Shown piece by piece: positions 34,002 through 42,325 of a stretch of 58,297 bases of DNA. The stretch spans positions 1 to 58,297 of the forward strand of contig CANRNK010000002.1 in NCBI GenBank assembly GCA_947631985.1. The letters run 5' to 3'. The notes under the pieces were generated by a model. That model worked only from the letters and a program-made list of their open reading frames with translations. It ran no database searches and was not told the origin of the DNA. Within the stretch, counting starts at the first letter, position 1; each line of letters starts with the position of its first letter. Both the position numbers and the translations under genes were made by a program. Source of the DNA: an uncultured Lachnospiraceae bacterium. Lineage in GTDB: Bacteria > Bacillota > Clostridia > Lachnospirales > Lachnospiraceae.

Positions 34002-34274
34002 ATGAAAAGAACGATTATTACAGTAGTTGGAAAAGACACAGTCGGTATTATTGCAAAAGTTTGTACTTATCTTGCAAATAACAGGATTAATATTCTTGAT
34101 ATTTCACAAACAATTGTTCAAGATTATTTTAACATGATGATGATTGTAGATATGGGAATTTCTCCCAAATCCTCATCAGAAATATCGAAAGAAATGGCAC
34201 AGATAGGCGAAGAAATCGGAGTTGTAATCAAATGCCAGCGAGAAGATATTTTTGATAAAATGCATCGAATCTAA
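34002..34274 (+). CDS. ACT-domain protein, UPF0237
   Basis: A 90-residue single ACT domain (ITVVGKDTVGIIAKVCTYLANNRINILDISQ), a small-molecule binding regulatory fold. GAGGAG precedes ATG 34002; a start at 33981 is less likely. It is 21 bp from a UPF0210 gene, its constant partner across bacteria, so the pair probably form one functional unit. Ligand unknown. Confidence 0.88.
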   Translation: MKRTIITVVGKDTVGIIAKVCTYLANNRINILDISQTIVQDYFNMMMIVDMGISPKSSSEISKEMAQIGEEIGVVIKCQREDIFDKMHRI

Positions 34275-34295
34275 AAGGATGAAGGAGAAAAGTCA

Positions 34296-35660
34296 ATGAT
34301 TAACATAAGGGAAGTAACTGAAACCAACAAAATGATTGAAGAAGAAAATCTTGATGTCAGAACGATTACACTTGGAATCAGTTTAATGGACTGTATTGAT
34401 TCAGATCTGGATCAATTAAGAAAAAAGATTTATCACAAAATAACAACTATCGCAAAAGAACTAGTGAATACTGGTAAAGAAATCGAACGGGAATTTGGCA
34501 TACCGATTGTTAACAAGAGAATTTCGGTTACGCCAATTGCATTAGTAGGTGGAGCTGCTTGTAAATCAGAGAAGGATTTTGCATTGGTTGCACAGACACT
34601 TGATGAAGCGGCAAAAGAGGTTGGCGTCAATTTCATCGGTGGCTACTCGGCGCTTGTTTCAAAAGGAATGACGAAAGCGGATGAGCGATTGATCAAATCG
34701 ATTCCACTGGCGCTTTCTAAAACAGACAGAGTCTGTAGTTCGGTAAACTTAGGCTCGACAAAGACAGGTATCAATATGGATGCAGTCAAGCTTTTAGGAG
34801 AGATCGTACTTGAGACAGCAGAATATACAAAAGAAAACGACTCCTTGGGCTGCGCAAAACTTGTGGTGTTCTGTAATGCACCGGACGACAATCCTTTTAT
34901 GGCCGGAGCTTTTCATGGAGTAACAGAAGCGGATGCAATTATTAACGTTGGTGTAAGTGGACCTGGAGTTGTTAAGACGGCAATTGAAAAAGTCAGAGGG
35001 CAGAACTTTGAAGTTCTTTGTGAAACAATTAAGAAGACAGCATTCAAAGTAACAAGAGTAGGCCAGCTGGTTGCACAGGAAGCATCAAAAAAGATGGGAA
35101 TTCCATTTGGAATCATTGATTTGTCGCTTGCACCTACGCCAGCAGTTGGAGATAGTGTTGCAGATATTTTATGTGAAATGGGATTGGAATATGCAGGAGC
35201 TCCAGGGACTACAGCAGCGCTTGCACTGTTAAATGATCAAGTGAAAAAAGGTGGTGTTATGGCATCGTCATATGTGGGTGGATTAAGTGGTGCGTTTATA
35301 CCAGTTAGTGAAGACCAGGGTATGATCAATGCAGTTCTGGCGGGAGCCATCACAATAGAAAAACTGGAAGCGATGACATGTGTTTGCTCAGTAGGATTAG
35401 ATATGATTGCGATTCCGGGCGATACCAAGGCAACTACTATTTCGGGTATTATTGCAGATGAAATGGCAATTGGTATGATTAATCAGAAAACAACCGCTGT
35501 TAGAATCATTCCGGTCATTGGAAAGGGAGTAGGCGAGATTGTTGAATTTGGGGGATTACTCGGTTATGCACCAATCATGCCGGTCAACCAATTCTCCTGT
35601 GACGCATTTATCAATCGTGGTGGTAGAATACCAGCGCCAATTCATAGTTTTAAAAACTAA
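34296..35660 (+). CDS. PFL family protein UPF0210 (DUF711)
   Basis: A 454-residue protein with the family phrases [46 protein letters not shown] and the C-terminal [16 protein letters not shown]. The fold resembles the pyruvate formate-lyase group, but there is no glycyl-radical motif, so enzyme activity is unproven. It is partnered with the ACT-domain gene before it. Confidence 0.92.
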   Translation: MINIREVTETNKMIEEENLDVRTITLGISLMDCIDSDLDQLRKKIYHKITTIAKELVNTGKEIEREFGIPIVNKRISVTPIALVGGAACKSEKDFALVAQTLDEAAKEVGVNFIGGYSALVSKGMTKADERLIKSIPLALSKTDRVCSSVNLGSTKTGINMDAVKLLGEIVLETAEYTKENDSLGCAKLVVFCNAPDDNPFMAGAFHGVTEADAIINVGVSGPGVVKTAIEKVRGQNFEVLCETIKKTAFKVTRVGQLVAQEASKKMGIPFGIIDLSLAPTPAVGDSVADILCEMGLEYAGAPGTTAALALLNDQVKKGGVMASSYVGGLSGAFIPVSEDQGMINAVLAGAITIEKLEAMTCVCSVGLDMIAIPGDTKATTISGIIADEMAIGMINQKTTAVRIIPVIGKGVGEIVEFGGLLGYAPIMPVNQFSCDAFINRGGRIPAPIHSFKN

Positions 35661-35661
35661 A

Positions 35662-35705
35662 AAAGCATCTGGGGATATAATATTCCCGGGTGCTTTCGCA
35701 TTTTT
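35662..35705. terminator. Terminator between convergent UPF0210 and tmcAL genes
   Basis: A 12-pair stem AAAGCATCTGGG/CCCGGGTGCTTT (35662-35673, 35685-35696, with G-U pairs), loop GATATAATATT, then CGCATTTTT. The A-run before it gives the minus strand a T tail, so it may work both ways. Confidence 0.8.
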
Positions 35706-36945
35706 AAACCATTACAATATTACGTACAAATTCATTCACAGGAGGATGCTTAAATTTATCGCAGGTCATAGAATCATAAATATGAGCCGCAAGAATATCT
35801 GCATTCAACATTTCCATACCGTGCTCAGAATTTGCCAGTAGTGTTGCTGCATCTGCAAGCTTAGAAATCAATGGAATGGAGGCGTTATTTTTCACAGCAC
35901 TCATTAACTCGGAAGAGGATTTATTAAAGCCAAGCATTCTTGCGTAGGAAACAACTCCAGAGTTCCAAAACTTTGTTAAATTCGATTTTCTAAGATCGAG
36001 AAGAATGTGAATGAGGCATCTGCTGATTCTCGCATAAGTCATATCTTTTGTTTTTAATAAGTCACAAAATTCGCAAAAATTTGTATACAGGTAAAGATTA
36101 TTTGTAATGCGACTAGATAAATCTTCTGATACGTCTATAAAATCAGTATATCCGGTTGGCTCTTCTAAAAGTAACTTGTATTTCAACAAAGAAGACAGAT
36201 CATTTGAAAAAACAGGAAATGTCTTATGGAAGCGAGCTTCTAATAAATCATAAGCGTTATCTGGTATTTGTCCTTTAATCAAAAATAAATCGTCTCGTTC
36301 CTCGAGGGATTGCCTGATTGCAATCGCGGAACTATTGTGTTCTGCAAGCCGTTTTTCGTGGTAAGCAGAGCCAACACGTAAGTTTGTATAAGGTGTTATG
36401 CTACTTTCTAACGACATAATTGCTTTTACATATTCAATACCAAGAATATTATTGGGAGAGGACAGAATGGAAGAATTTCCCGCAAAATCACGAATTGTTG
36501 CCTCTAAAGCAAGAGTGCGCGCCTGCGGAAATGTTTTTCCTTCTTTTAAATATGATTTCAAAATAACTTTAAATTCGTCGGATTCATGATGTAAAACAGA
36601 TGCTATTTGTGTTAGGACTGTAATGTCACCACATTCACTTCCGAAACAGATAGAATCTACAACACCAAGTTTATCCAGAAGACTGATAGCTCCCTTTGCA
36701 AAAAACTCAGCACTTGTACAGGCATAATAAACTGGTAGCTCAATTACAAGATCAGCGCCAGCGTCCAATGCCATTCTGGTTCGGGTATACTTATCAACCA
36801 ATGCCGGATTACCACGTTGCGTGAAATTTCCACTCATCACGACAATGACATAATCTGCACCAGTAAGCATACGAGCCTGTTCCATATGAAACTTGTGTCC
36901 GTTGTGAAACGGATTATATTCGGCGATAATTCCAACAACTTTCAT
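35704..36945 (-). CDS. tmcAL: tRNA(Met) cytidine acetate ligase TmcAL
   Basis: It acetylates the wobble cytidine of elongator tRNA-Met using acetate and ATP through acetyl-AMP. The 413-residue product has the nucleotidyltransferase motif EYNPFHNGH at the N-terminus, MSGNFTQRGNPA, and ELPVYYACTSAEFFAKGA. The start is ATG 36945 with AAGGAG on the minus strand. It stands divergent from pta-ackA, which make and use acetate and acetyl-phosphate; the shared intergenic region could let both respond to acetate, but that is inference. Confidence 0.93.
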   Translation of the reverse strand: MKVVGIIAEYNPFHNGHKFHMEQARMLTGADYVIVVMSGNFTQRGNPALVDKYTRTRMALDAGADLVIELPVYYACTSAEFFAKGAISLLDKLGVVDSICFGSECGDITVLTQIASVLHHESDEFKVILKSYLKEGKTFPQARTLALEATIRDFAGNSSILSSPNNILGIEYVKAIMSLESSITPYTNLRVGSAYHEKRLAEHNSSAIAIRQSLEERDDLFLIKGQIPDNAYDLLEARFHKTFPVFSNDLSSLLKYKLLLEEPTGYTDFIDVSEDLSSRITNNLYLYTNFCEFCDLLKTKDMTYARISRCLIHILLDLRKSNLTKFWNSGVVSYARMLGFNKSSSELMSAVKNNASIPLISKLADAATLLANSEHGMEMLNADILAAHIYDSMTCDKFKHPPVNEFVRNIVMV

Positions 36946-37019
36946 AAGCAAATCTCCTTGTCAGAATATTCATTTGATACCTATAGACTACCATGTTTTT
37001 TCCATTGTGACAATCTATG

Positions 37020-37061
37020 TTTTGTACTTGATTTTATACAGTTTTGCACTTCATTTTGCAC
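37020..37061. repeat. Four phased TTTTGCAC-like repeats between tmcAL and pta
   Basis: TTTTGTAC (37020-37027), TTTTATAC (37032-37039), TTTTGCAC (37042-37049) and TTTTGCAC (37054-37061), with starts 12, 10 and 12 bp apart. All have the same direction and lie 21 bp upstream of the pta -35, on about the same face of the helix. Confidence 0.65.
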
Positions 37062-37082
37062 AATTTCAAGAGGCGGGAATAC

Positions 37083-37111
37083 TTGTTTAAATTCTGAAAA
37101 TAACATATAAT
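37083..37111 (+). promoter_or_regulatory. pta-ackA promoter
   Basis: TTGTTT (37083-37088), 17 bp, TATAAT (37106-37111). Confidence 0.7.
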
Positions 37112-37151
37112 TTTATATATATTACTGTTAGGGAACTGGAAGGAGATTAAA

Positions 37152-38156
37152 ATGGCCTATATTGATATTATAAAAGAAAAAGCCAGAATGAATAAAAAGA
37201 CTATTGTTATGCCTGAGACAAATGACAAGAGAACTCTGATTGCAGCAGCACACATTATAGAAGAAGGAATTGCGAATGTTATCATGGTTGGAAAAGAAGA
37301 GAAAATCATGGATGGCGCAGGATGGCTTGAAGTAAATCTTAAAGGAGTTACGGTGATTGATCCTGCAACAACTGATAAATTAGAGGAATATACAACTCTT
37401 TTATATGAAACTCGTAAAACAAAAGGAATGACAATGGATGCGGCAAGAGAAATTCTGAAGAAGGATTATCTTACGTTTGGAGTTGTTATGGTAAAGGCAA
37501 ATGATGCGGATGGCATGGTAGCAGGAGCTTGTCATGCCACAGCAGAAGTGCTTCGGCCATCACTTCAGATTTTGAAAACGGCACCTGGCGTTAAATTGGT
37601 GTCTGGCTTTTTTATCTTAGACGTTCCTGATTGTGAGGCGGGTGAAAATGGAACCTTTTTATTTGCAGATTGTGGATTGAATCAGGATCCTTCGGCAGAA
37701 GAATTAGCGGACATAGCAGAAACAAGTGCAGTCAGCTTTAATCACCTTGTTGGGAAGAAACCAGTCATTGCAATGCTTTCACACTCTACAAAAGGAAGTG
37801 CCAAGCATCCTTTGGTTGATAAAGTTGTTGAGGCAACTAATATTGCGCATCAAAAATATCCCCATCTGACATTAGATGGTGAATTACAGCTTGATGCTGC
37901 AATTGTTCCAACAGTTGCAAAATCAAAAGCACCTGAGAGTTCAATCGAAGGAAGAGCAAATGTACTAATCTTTCCGAATCTTGATGCAGGCAACATTGGA
38001 TATAAACTGGTACAACGACTTGCAAAAGCGGAAGCATATGGTCCGATGTTACAGGGAATTGCAAAGCCGGTAAATGACTTATCAAGAGGCTGTAGTTGGG
38101 AAGATATCGTTGGTGTAGTTGCGCTAACTGCTGTGCAGGCACAGATCAATGAATAA
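37152..38156 (+). CDS. pta: Phosphate acetyltransferase
   Basis: It converts acetyl-CoA and phosphate to acetyl-phosphate. The 334-residue product is the short PTA form without an N-terminal regulatory domain, with VMPETNDKRTL, ATAEVLRPSLQI, GLNQDPSAEELADIA, LSHSTKGSA and the late FPNLDAGNIGYKL. AAGGAG precedes the ATG. Directly followed by ackA in one operon: together they yield ATP and acetate from acetyl-CoA. Confidence 0.97.
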   Translation: MAYIDIIKEKARMNKKTIVMPETNDKRTLIAAAHIIEEGIANVIMVGKEEKIMDGAGWLEVNLKGVTVIDPATTDKLEEYTTLLYETRKTKGMTMDAAREILKKDYLTFGVVMVKANDADGMVAGACHATAEVLRPSLQILKTAPGVKLVSGFFILDVPDCEAGENGTFLFADCGLNQDPSAEELADIAETSAVSFNHLVGKKPVIAMLSHSTKGSAKHPLVDKVVEATNIAHQKYPHLTLDGELQLDAAIVPTVAKSKAPESSIEGRANVLIFPNLDAGNIGYKLVQRLAKAEAYGPMLQGIAKPVNDLSRGCSWEDIVGVVALTAVQAQINE

Positions 38157-38195
38157 GTCTGGTATTCTAAAGTTTGGTATTAGGAAGGGCAAGAT

Positions 38196-39398
38196 ATGGA
38201 TATATTAGTAATCAATTGTGGTAGCTCTTCTTTAAAGTTTCAGCTTATTGATGTTGAAACAGAGGAAGTGATCGTCAAAGGAATTTGTGAAAGGATTGGC
38301 ATAGAAAACAGCAGATTTGTTTTTCAGGCATCGGGGAGAAATACAGTCGATTTGGATATTTCTATGAAAAATCATGCGGATTCCATGAAGATTTTGCTGA
38401 CGTATCTGACGGATCCGCAACATGGTGTGATTTCTTCGTTAAATGAAATTGCTGCAGTTGGACATAGAGTGGTTCATGGTGGTGAAAGATTTGCTTCGTC
38501 CACAATCATTGATGAAACAGTCATAAAAGCGATTGAAGAATGTGCAGAGTTAGCACCCCTTCATAATATGGCTAATCTGACGGGGATTCTTGCATGTCAG
38601 GAAATGATGCCAGATACGCCAATGGTTGCAGTTTTTGATACTGCATTTCACCAGACAATGCCGGAGGAAGCTTATTTGTATGGGATTCCTTTCTCCTACT
38701 ATGAAAAATACAAAATTAGAAAATATGGATTTCATGGAACAAGCCATGCTTATGTTGCTGACAGAACTGCAAAAATTTTGCGAAAAGACAGCAAAGAGCT
38801 GAAGCTAATTGTCTGCCATTTGGGAAATGGAGCTTCTATTACGGCTGTAAAACATGGAAAATCTGTCGACACTTCTATGGGGCTTACGCCTTTGGAAGGT
38901 CTTATTATGGGGACCAGATCGGGAGATATCGATCCTTCAGTCTTGGAATATATTGGACATAAAGAACATAAAAATCTGGAAGAATTGATGAAGGTTTTGA
39001 ATCAAAGTTCAGGGTTACTGGGTCTTTCAGGTGGGGTATCTTCTGATTTTCGAGATATCGCAACAGCATACGAAAAAGGTGATTCAAATGCAATTAGAGC
39101 CTTGAATGCCTTCAATTACAGAGTCGCAAAATATATTGGAGCCTATGCGGCTGCAATGAATGGTGTAGATGCGATTTGCTTTACTGCAGGAATTGGAGAA
39201 AACAGTGCATTGGTTCGCGAATTGATTTGTAATTATTTAACCTATTTAGGGGTATTTCTTGACCATGATAAAAATGAAATCAGAGGCAAAGAACAGATTA
39301 TTACAAGTGACCAGTCAAAAGTAAAAGTTGTAGTAATTCCTACGAATGAAGAATTGATGATTGCGCGTGAAACATATCAAAAAATAACAGAATTATGA
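38196..39398 (+). CDS. ackA: Acetate kinase
   Basis: It makes ATP and acetate from acetyl-phosphate. The 400-residue product has LVINCGSSSLKF, GHRVVHGGE, DTAFHQTMPE, YGFHGTSHAYV, LGNGASITAV and FTAGIGENSALVRE. It lies 39 bp after pta. The next gene has its own strong promoter. Confidence 0.98.
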   Translation: MDILVINCGSSSLKFQLIDVETEEVIVKGICERIGIENSRFVFQASGRNTVDLDISMKNHADSMKILLTYLTDPQHGVISSLNEIAAVGHRVVHGGERFASSTIIDETVIKAIEECAELAPLHNMANLTGILACQEMMPDTPMVAVFDTAFHQTMPEEAYLYGIPFSYYEKYKIRKYGFHGTSHAYVADRTAKILRKDSKELKLIVCHLGNGASITAVKHGKSVDTSMGLTPLEGLIMGTRSGDIDPSVLEYIGHKEHKNLEELMKVLNQSSGLLGLSGGVSSDFRDIATAYEKGDSNAIRALNAFNYRVAKYIGAYAAAMNGVDAICFTAGIGENSALVRELICNYLTYLGVFLDHDKNEIRGKEQIITSDQSKVKVVVIPTNEELMIARETYQKITEL

Positions 39399-39409
39399 AT
39401 AAATTATTG

Positions 39410-39438
39410 TTGACATTGGGTTATACTCTATGTATAAT
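39410..39438 (+). promoter_or_regulatory. Consensus promoter of DUF177-rpmF
   Basis: TTGACA (39410-39415), exactly 17 bp, TATAAT (39433-39438): a perfect sigma-A consensus, as expected for ribosomal-protein genes. Confidence 0.85.
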
Positions 39439-39464
39439 TGTTAAAGTGTGAATAGGAGTATACT

Positions 39465-39986
39465 ATGTTAATCAACATGACAAATGTCTTAGCGGACGAA
39501 GGAAAGTTTTTAGAAACAGAGTGCGAGATTGAAATGGATTTGTTTGAGTCTTCGCTTGGCGATTTTCCAATTCTACGCAAAGAACCCCTTATTTTCAGGG
39601 CTTCAAATGTCAGTCCGGGCAAAGCACAGTATCATGGGACGATGACATTAGAATTGCAGCTTGCCTGCGACAGATGTCTTCGAGAAGTTTCAAAACTTTT
39701 TGAACTTAACTTTTCAGGTGTGATTAGTGCACCAGAGAAGGACGATGAAGAACATGAGAACTCGGAATTTATGGAAGGATATTCTTTCAACATAGAAAGC
39801 CTAGTGAGCAATGAAGTATTGATGAACTGGCCTATGAAGGTTTTGTGTAGCAATGATTGCAAAGGAATTTGCATGAAATGTGGAAAAGACCTTAACAGTG
39901 GGATGTGTGAATGCGATACATTTGTTCCAGATCCACGTATGGCAATGATAAAGGATATCTTTAATGCAAATAATAAGGAGGTGTAA
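39465..39986 (+). CDS. DUF177 (YceD/YlbN) family protein
   Basis: A 173-residue protein with CDRC near the middle and a C-terminal cysteine-rich stretch CSNDCKGICMKCG...MCEC, probably zinc-binding. It always precedes rpmF, as here (2 bp apart), and is tied to 23S rRNA accumulation in other bacteria and in plant plastids. AGGAG precedes ATG 39465. Confidence 0.9.
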   Translation: MLINMTNVLADEGKFLETECEIEMDLFESSLGDFPILRKEPLIFRASNVSPGKAQYHGTMTLELQLACDRCLREVSKLFELNFSGVISAPEKDDEEHENSEFMEGYSFNIESLVSNEVLMNWPMKVLCSNDCKGICMKCGKDLNSGMCECDTFVPDPRMAMIKDIFNANNKEV

Positions 39987-39988
39987 CA

Positions 39989-40168
39989 ATGTCAATTTGT
40001 CCAAAGAATAAATCTTCTAAAGGTAGAAGAGATAAAAGAAGAGCTAACTGGAAAATGAGCGCGCCTACATTAGTAAAGTGTAGTAAATGTGGAGCTTTAA
40101 TGATGCCTCACAGAGTATGCAAAGCATGTGGTTCTTACAATAAAAAAGAAATCATTTCCGTTGACTAA
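39989..40168 (+). CDS. rpmF: 50S ribosomal protein L32
   Basis: A 59-residue protein, short enough to be missed by length cut-offs. It begins MSICPKNKSSKGRRDKRRA and has a zinc ribbon of CSKC and CKAC pairs (four cysteines, the zinc form). AAGGAGGTG precedes the ATG. DUF177-rpmF is a widely conserved pair, and a strong terminator follows. Confidence 0.97.
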   Translation: MSICPKNKSSKGRRDKRRANWKMSAPTLVKCSKCGALMMPHRVCKACGSYNKKEIISVD

Positions 40169-40180
40169 TGACGAAAAAAT

Positions 40181-40207
40181 AAGTGTCCCTATGGGGCACT
40201 TTTTTTT
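40181..40207 (+). terminator. Terminator after rpmF
   Basis: AAGTGTCCC-tat-GGGGCACTT (40181-40201) then TTTTTTT. Confidence 0.92.
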
Positions 40208-40238
40208 CGGTTAAGGAAGAGGAAACCTTATCTTTTCC

Positions 40239-40267
40239 TTGCTTTTTCATCCTTATTTTAGTATATT
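40239..40267 (+). promoter_or_regulatory. Putative plsX promoter
   Basis: TTGCTT (40239-40244), 17 bp, TATATT (40262-40267). No FapR operator is visible. Confidence 0.5.
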
Positions 40268-40295
40268 TAAATAGTGTATTAGGAGGAATGACAAA

Positions 40296-41306
40296 ATGGA
40301 ACTAGTAAAAGTTGCGGTTGATGTTATGGGTGGCGATCATGCACCGCTTGAAATAGTAAAAGGTGCGATTGATGCGGTCAATGAAAATAAACATATTAAG
40401 GTCTATTTAGTTGGGAAGGAAACAGCAATCAATCCGATTCTTTCGGGATTATCCTTTCAAAAAGAACAAGTTGAAGTACTTCATGCGGAGGAAGTGATTG
40501 AGACGTCTGAACCTCCAGTCATGGCAATTCGTAAGAAGAAAGATTCTTCTATTGTAAAAGGATTGAATCTTGTAAAAGAAGGAACTTGCAATGCCTTTGT
40601 TTCAGCAGGAAGCACCGGTGCGGTCCTTGTTGGAGGACAGGTTGTAATTGGCAGAATAAAAGGGGTGGAGAGACCACCACTTGCACCATTGCTTCCAACA
40701 GAAAAGGGAGTATCCTTATTGGTGGATTGTGGTGCCAATGTAGATGCGAGACCCTCCCATCTGGTTCAATTTGCTAAGATTGGCTCCGTTTATATGGAAC
40801 ATGTAATGGGAATCAGCAATCCAAAAGTTGCAATTGTCAATATTGGCGCAGAAGAGGAAAAGGGGAATGCACTGGTAAAAGAGACGTTTCCACTTTTGAG
40901 AAACTGTCCTGATATTAATTTTATCGGCAGCATAGAAGCAAGAGATATTCCGGCCGGACTTGCAGATGTAATTGTATGCGAGGCTTTCGTTGGAAATGTT
41001 ATTTTGAAATTATATGAAGGGGTAGGAAAGACCTTGATTTCCAAAGTCAAAAAAGGAATGTTGTCTAATCTGAGAAGTAAAATAGGCGCGATTCTTGTCA
41101 AACCGGCGTTAAAAGAGACATTAAAAGATTTTGACCTTGAACAATATGGCGGAGCCCCTCTTCTTGGGTTGAACGGATTGGTCATAAAAACACATGGCAG
41201 CTCAAAAGCAATTGAAATTAAGAATTCTATTCTCCAGTGTGCTGTGTTTCAAGAACAGAATATGAATGATAAAATCAGAAATAAAATTATGACAGCTGAG
41301 CAATAG
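40296..41306 (+). CDS. plsX: Phosphate acyltransferase PlsX
   Basis: It converts acyl-ACP to acyl-phosphate for phospholipid synthesis. The 336-residue product has VDVMGGDHAP, SAGSTGAVLVGG, LVDCGANVDARP and the late GAPLLGLNGLVIKTHGSS. AGGAGG precedes the start. It is followed by its acyl donor acpP, 14 bp on. Confidence 0.97.
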   Translation: MELVKVAVDVMGGDHAPLEIVKGAIDAVNENKHIKVYLVGKETAINPILSGLSFQKEQVEVLHAEEVIETSEPPVMAIRKKKDSSIVKGLNLVKEGTCNAFVSAGSTGAVLVGGQVVIGRIKGVERPPLAPLLPTEKGVSLLVDCGANVDARPSHLVQFAKIGSVYMEHVMGISNPKVAIVNIGAEEEKGNALVKETFPLLRNCPDINFIGSIEARDIPAGLADVIVCEAFVGNVILKLYEGVGKTLISKVKKGMLSNLRSKIGAILVKPALKETLKDFDLEQYGGAPLLGLNGLVIKTHGSSKAIEIKNSILQCAVFQEQNMNDKIRNKIMTAEQ

Positions 41307-41320
41307 GAGGCTTTAGTCAC

Positions 41321-41551
41321 ATGGAACTTGAAATGTTAAAGGAAATGATTGCCATGGTGTTAAGCGTTGACACAAAAGAAATTGCATTGGAGACAACATT
41401 TGTGGATGATCTTGGCGCGGATTCGCTTGATATCTTTCAGATTGTAATGGGTATCGAACAGGAATTTGATATAAAAATAAAAGCGGAAGATGTGGAAAAG
41501 ATCAAAACGGTGGAGGAAGCGCTTGCATTGATTCGGCATGCTGCAAATTGA
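41321..41551 (+). CDS. acpP: Acyl carrier protein
   Basis: The 76-residue carrier of growing acyl chains. The phosphopantetheine serine lies in DDLGADSLDIFQIV. Strongly acidic, normal length. TAGGAGG precedes the ATG. The fatty-acid elongation genes are not in this window. Confidence 0.94.
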   Translation: MELEMLKEMIAMVLSVDTKEIALETTFVDDLGADSLDIFQIVMGIEQEFDIKIKAEDVEKIKTVEEALALIRHAAN

Positions 41552-41560
41552 GCGAAATAC

Positions 41561-41583
41561 AAGCCCTTTTACAGGGCTTTTTC
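41561..41583 (+). terminator. Weak terminator between acpP and rnc
   Basis: AAGCCCT-tttac-AGGGCTT (41561-41579) followed by only TTT; likely partial read-through into rnc. Confidence 0.65.
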
Positions 41584-41618
41584 AATGTCATAGAAATGAT
41601 AGAATTGAAAGGGATAGT

Positions 41619-42311
41619 ATGAAAGAAAGAGAACTGTCGAATCTTGAGCAAGGTATATCATACCAGTTTCACGAGAAAGAACTATTGAAACAAGCTGTTA
41701 CACATAGCTCTTTTTCAAATGAACAGAAAATCCTTAAGTTGAAAAATTATGAAAGACTGGAATTCTTGGGGGATGCTGTTTTAGAATTGATTACAAGTGA
41801 ATTTTTATTTGAAGAGAACCAGAATCTGAGTGAAGGACAATTGACCAAAATGCGTTCTTCCCTTGTATGTGAGCCATCGCTTGCATTTTGTGCAAGAGAA
41901 TTGGAACTTGGCGACTATATGTTTCTTGGCAGAGGGGAAGAATCTACAGGGGGACGGGAACGAGATTCCATACTGGCTGATGTATGCGAAGCGTTAATTG
42001 GAGCAATTTACCTGGATGGTGGATTTGAAAATGCAAAAAAATTTGTGTTTTCTCATGTTTTGTCGGATTTGGAAAATAAAAAATTATTCTATGACAGTAA
42101 ATCTATTCTACAGGAGATTATTCAAGGGAATTATAAAGAGAATTTATCTTATGAATTGATTGGAGAAGATGGACCGGATCATGATAAGACGTTTCGGGTT
42201 TCGGCAAAACTTGGTGATAAAACAATTGGAAGTGGATCAGGCAGGACCAAAAAGGCAGCCGAGCAAAAAGCAGCCTACCAGGCGCTTGTCTTGATGAAAA
42301 ATAAAAAATAA
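41619..42311 (+). CDS. rnc: Ribonuclease III
   Basis: A double-strand-specific endoribonuclease for rRNA and mRNA processing. The 230-residue product has the signature ERLEFLGDAVLEL with catalytic acids repeated in DVCEALIGAIYLDGG, and a C-terminal dsRNA-binding domain (about 155-228). The start is ATG 41619 with AAAGGG; the open frame to 41538 runs back through acpP and the terminator. It is followed by smc, as in Bacillus. Confidence 0.96.
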   Translation: MKERELSNLEQGISYQFHEKELLKQAVTHSSFSNEQKILKLKNYERLEFLGDAVLELITSEFLFEENQNLSEGQLTKMRSSLVCEPSLAFCARELELGDYMFLGRGEESTGGRERDSILADVCEALIGAIYLDGGFENAKKFVFSHVLSDLENKKLFYDSKSILQEIIQGNYKENLSYELIGEDGPDHDKTFRVSAKLGDKTIGSGSGRTKKAAEQKAAYQALVLMKNKK

Positions 42312-42325
42312 TAAGCGGGTGTGTT

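Noticed and set aside
35539-35841. 100-residue plus-strand ORF across the end of the UPF0210 gene
   Set aside because: It passes through the terminator and antisense into tmcAL; both flanking genes are well supported.
36817-37110. 97-residue plus-strand ORF before pta
   Set aside because: It starts antisense within tmcAL and covers the pta promoter; no family resemblance.
5880-38196. Identical ATTAGGAAGGGC before xerD and ackA
   Set aside because: The shared 12-mer is mostly the ribosome binding site AGGAAGGG; no common hairpin surrounds it, so chance plus function explains it.
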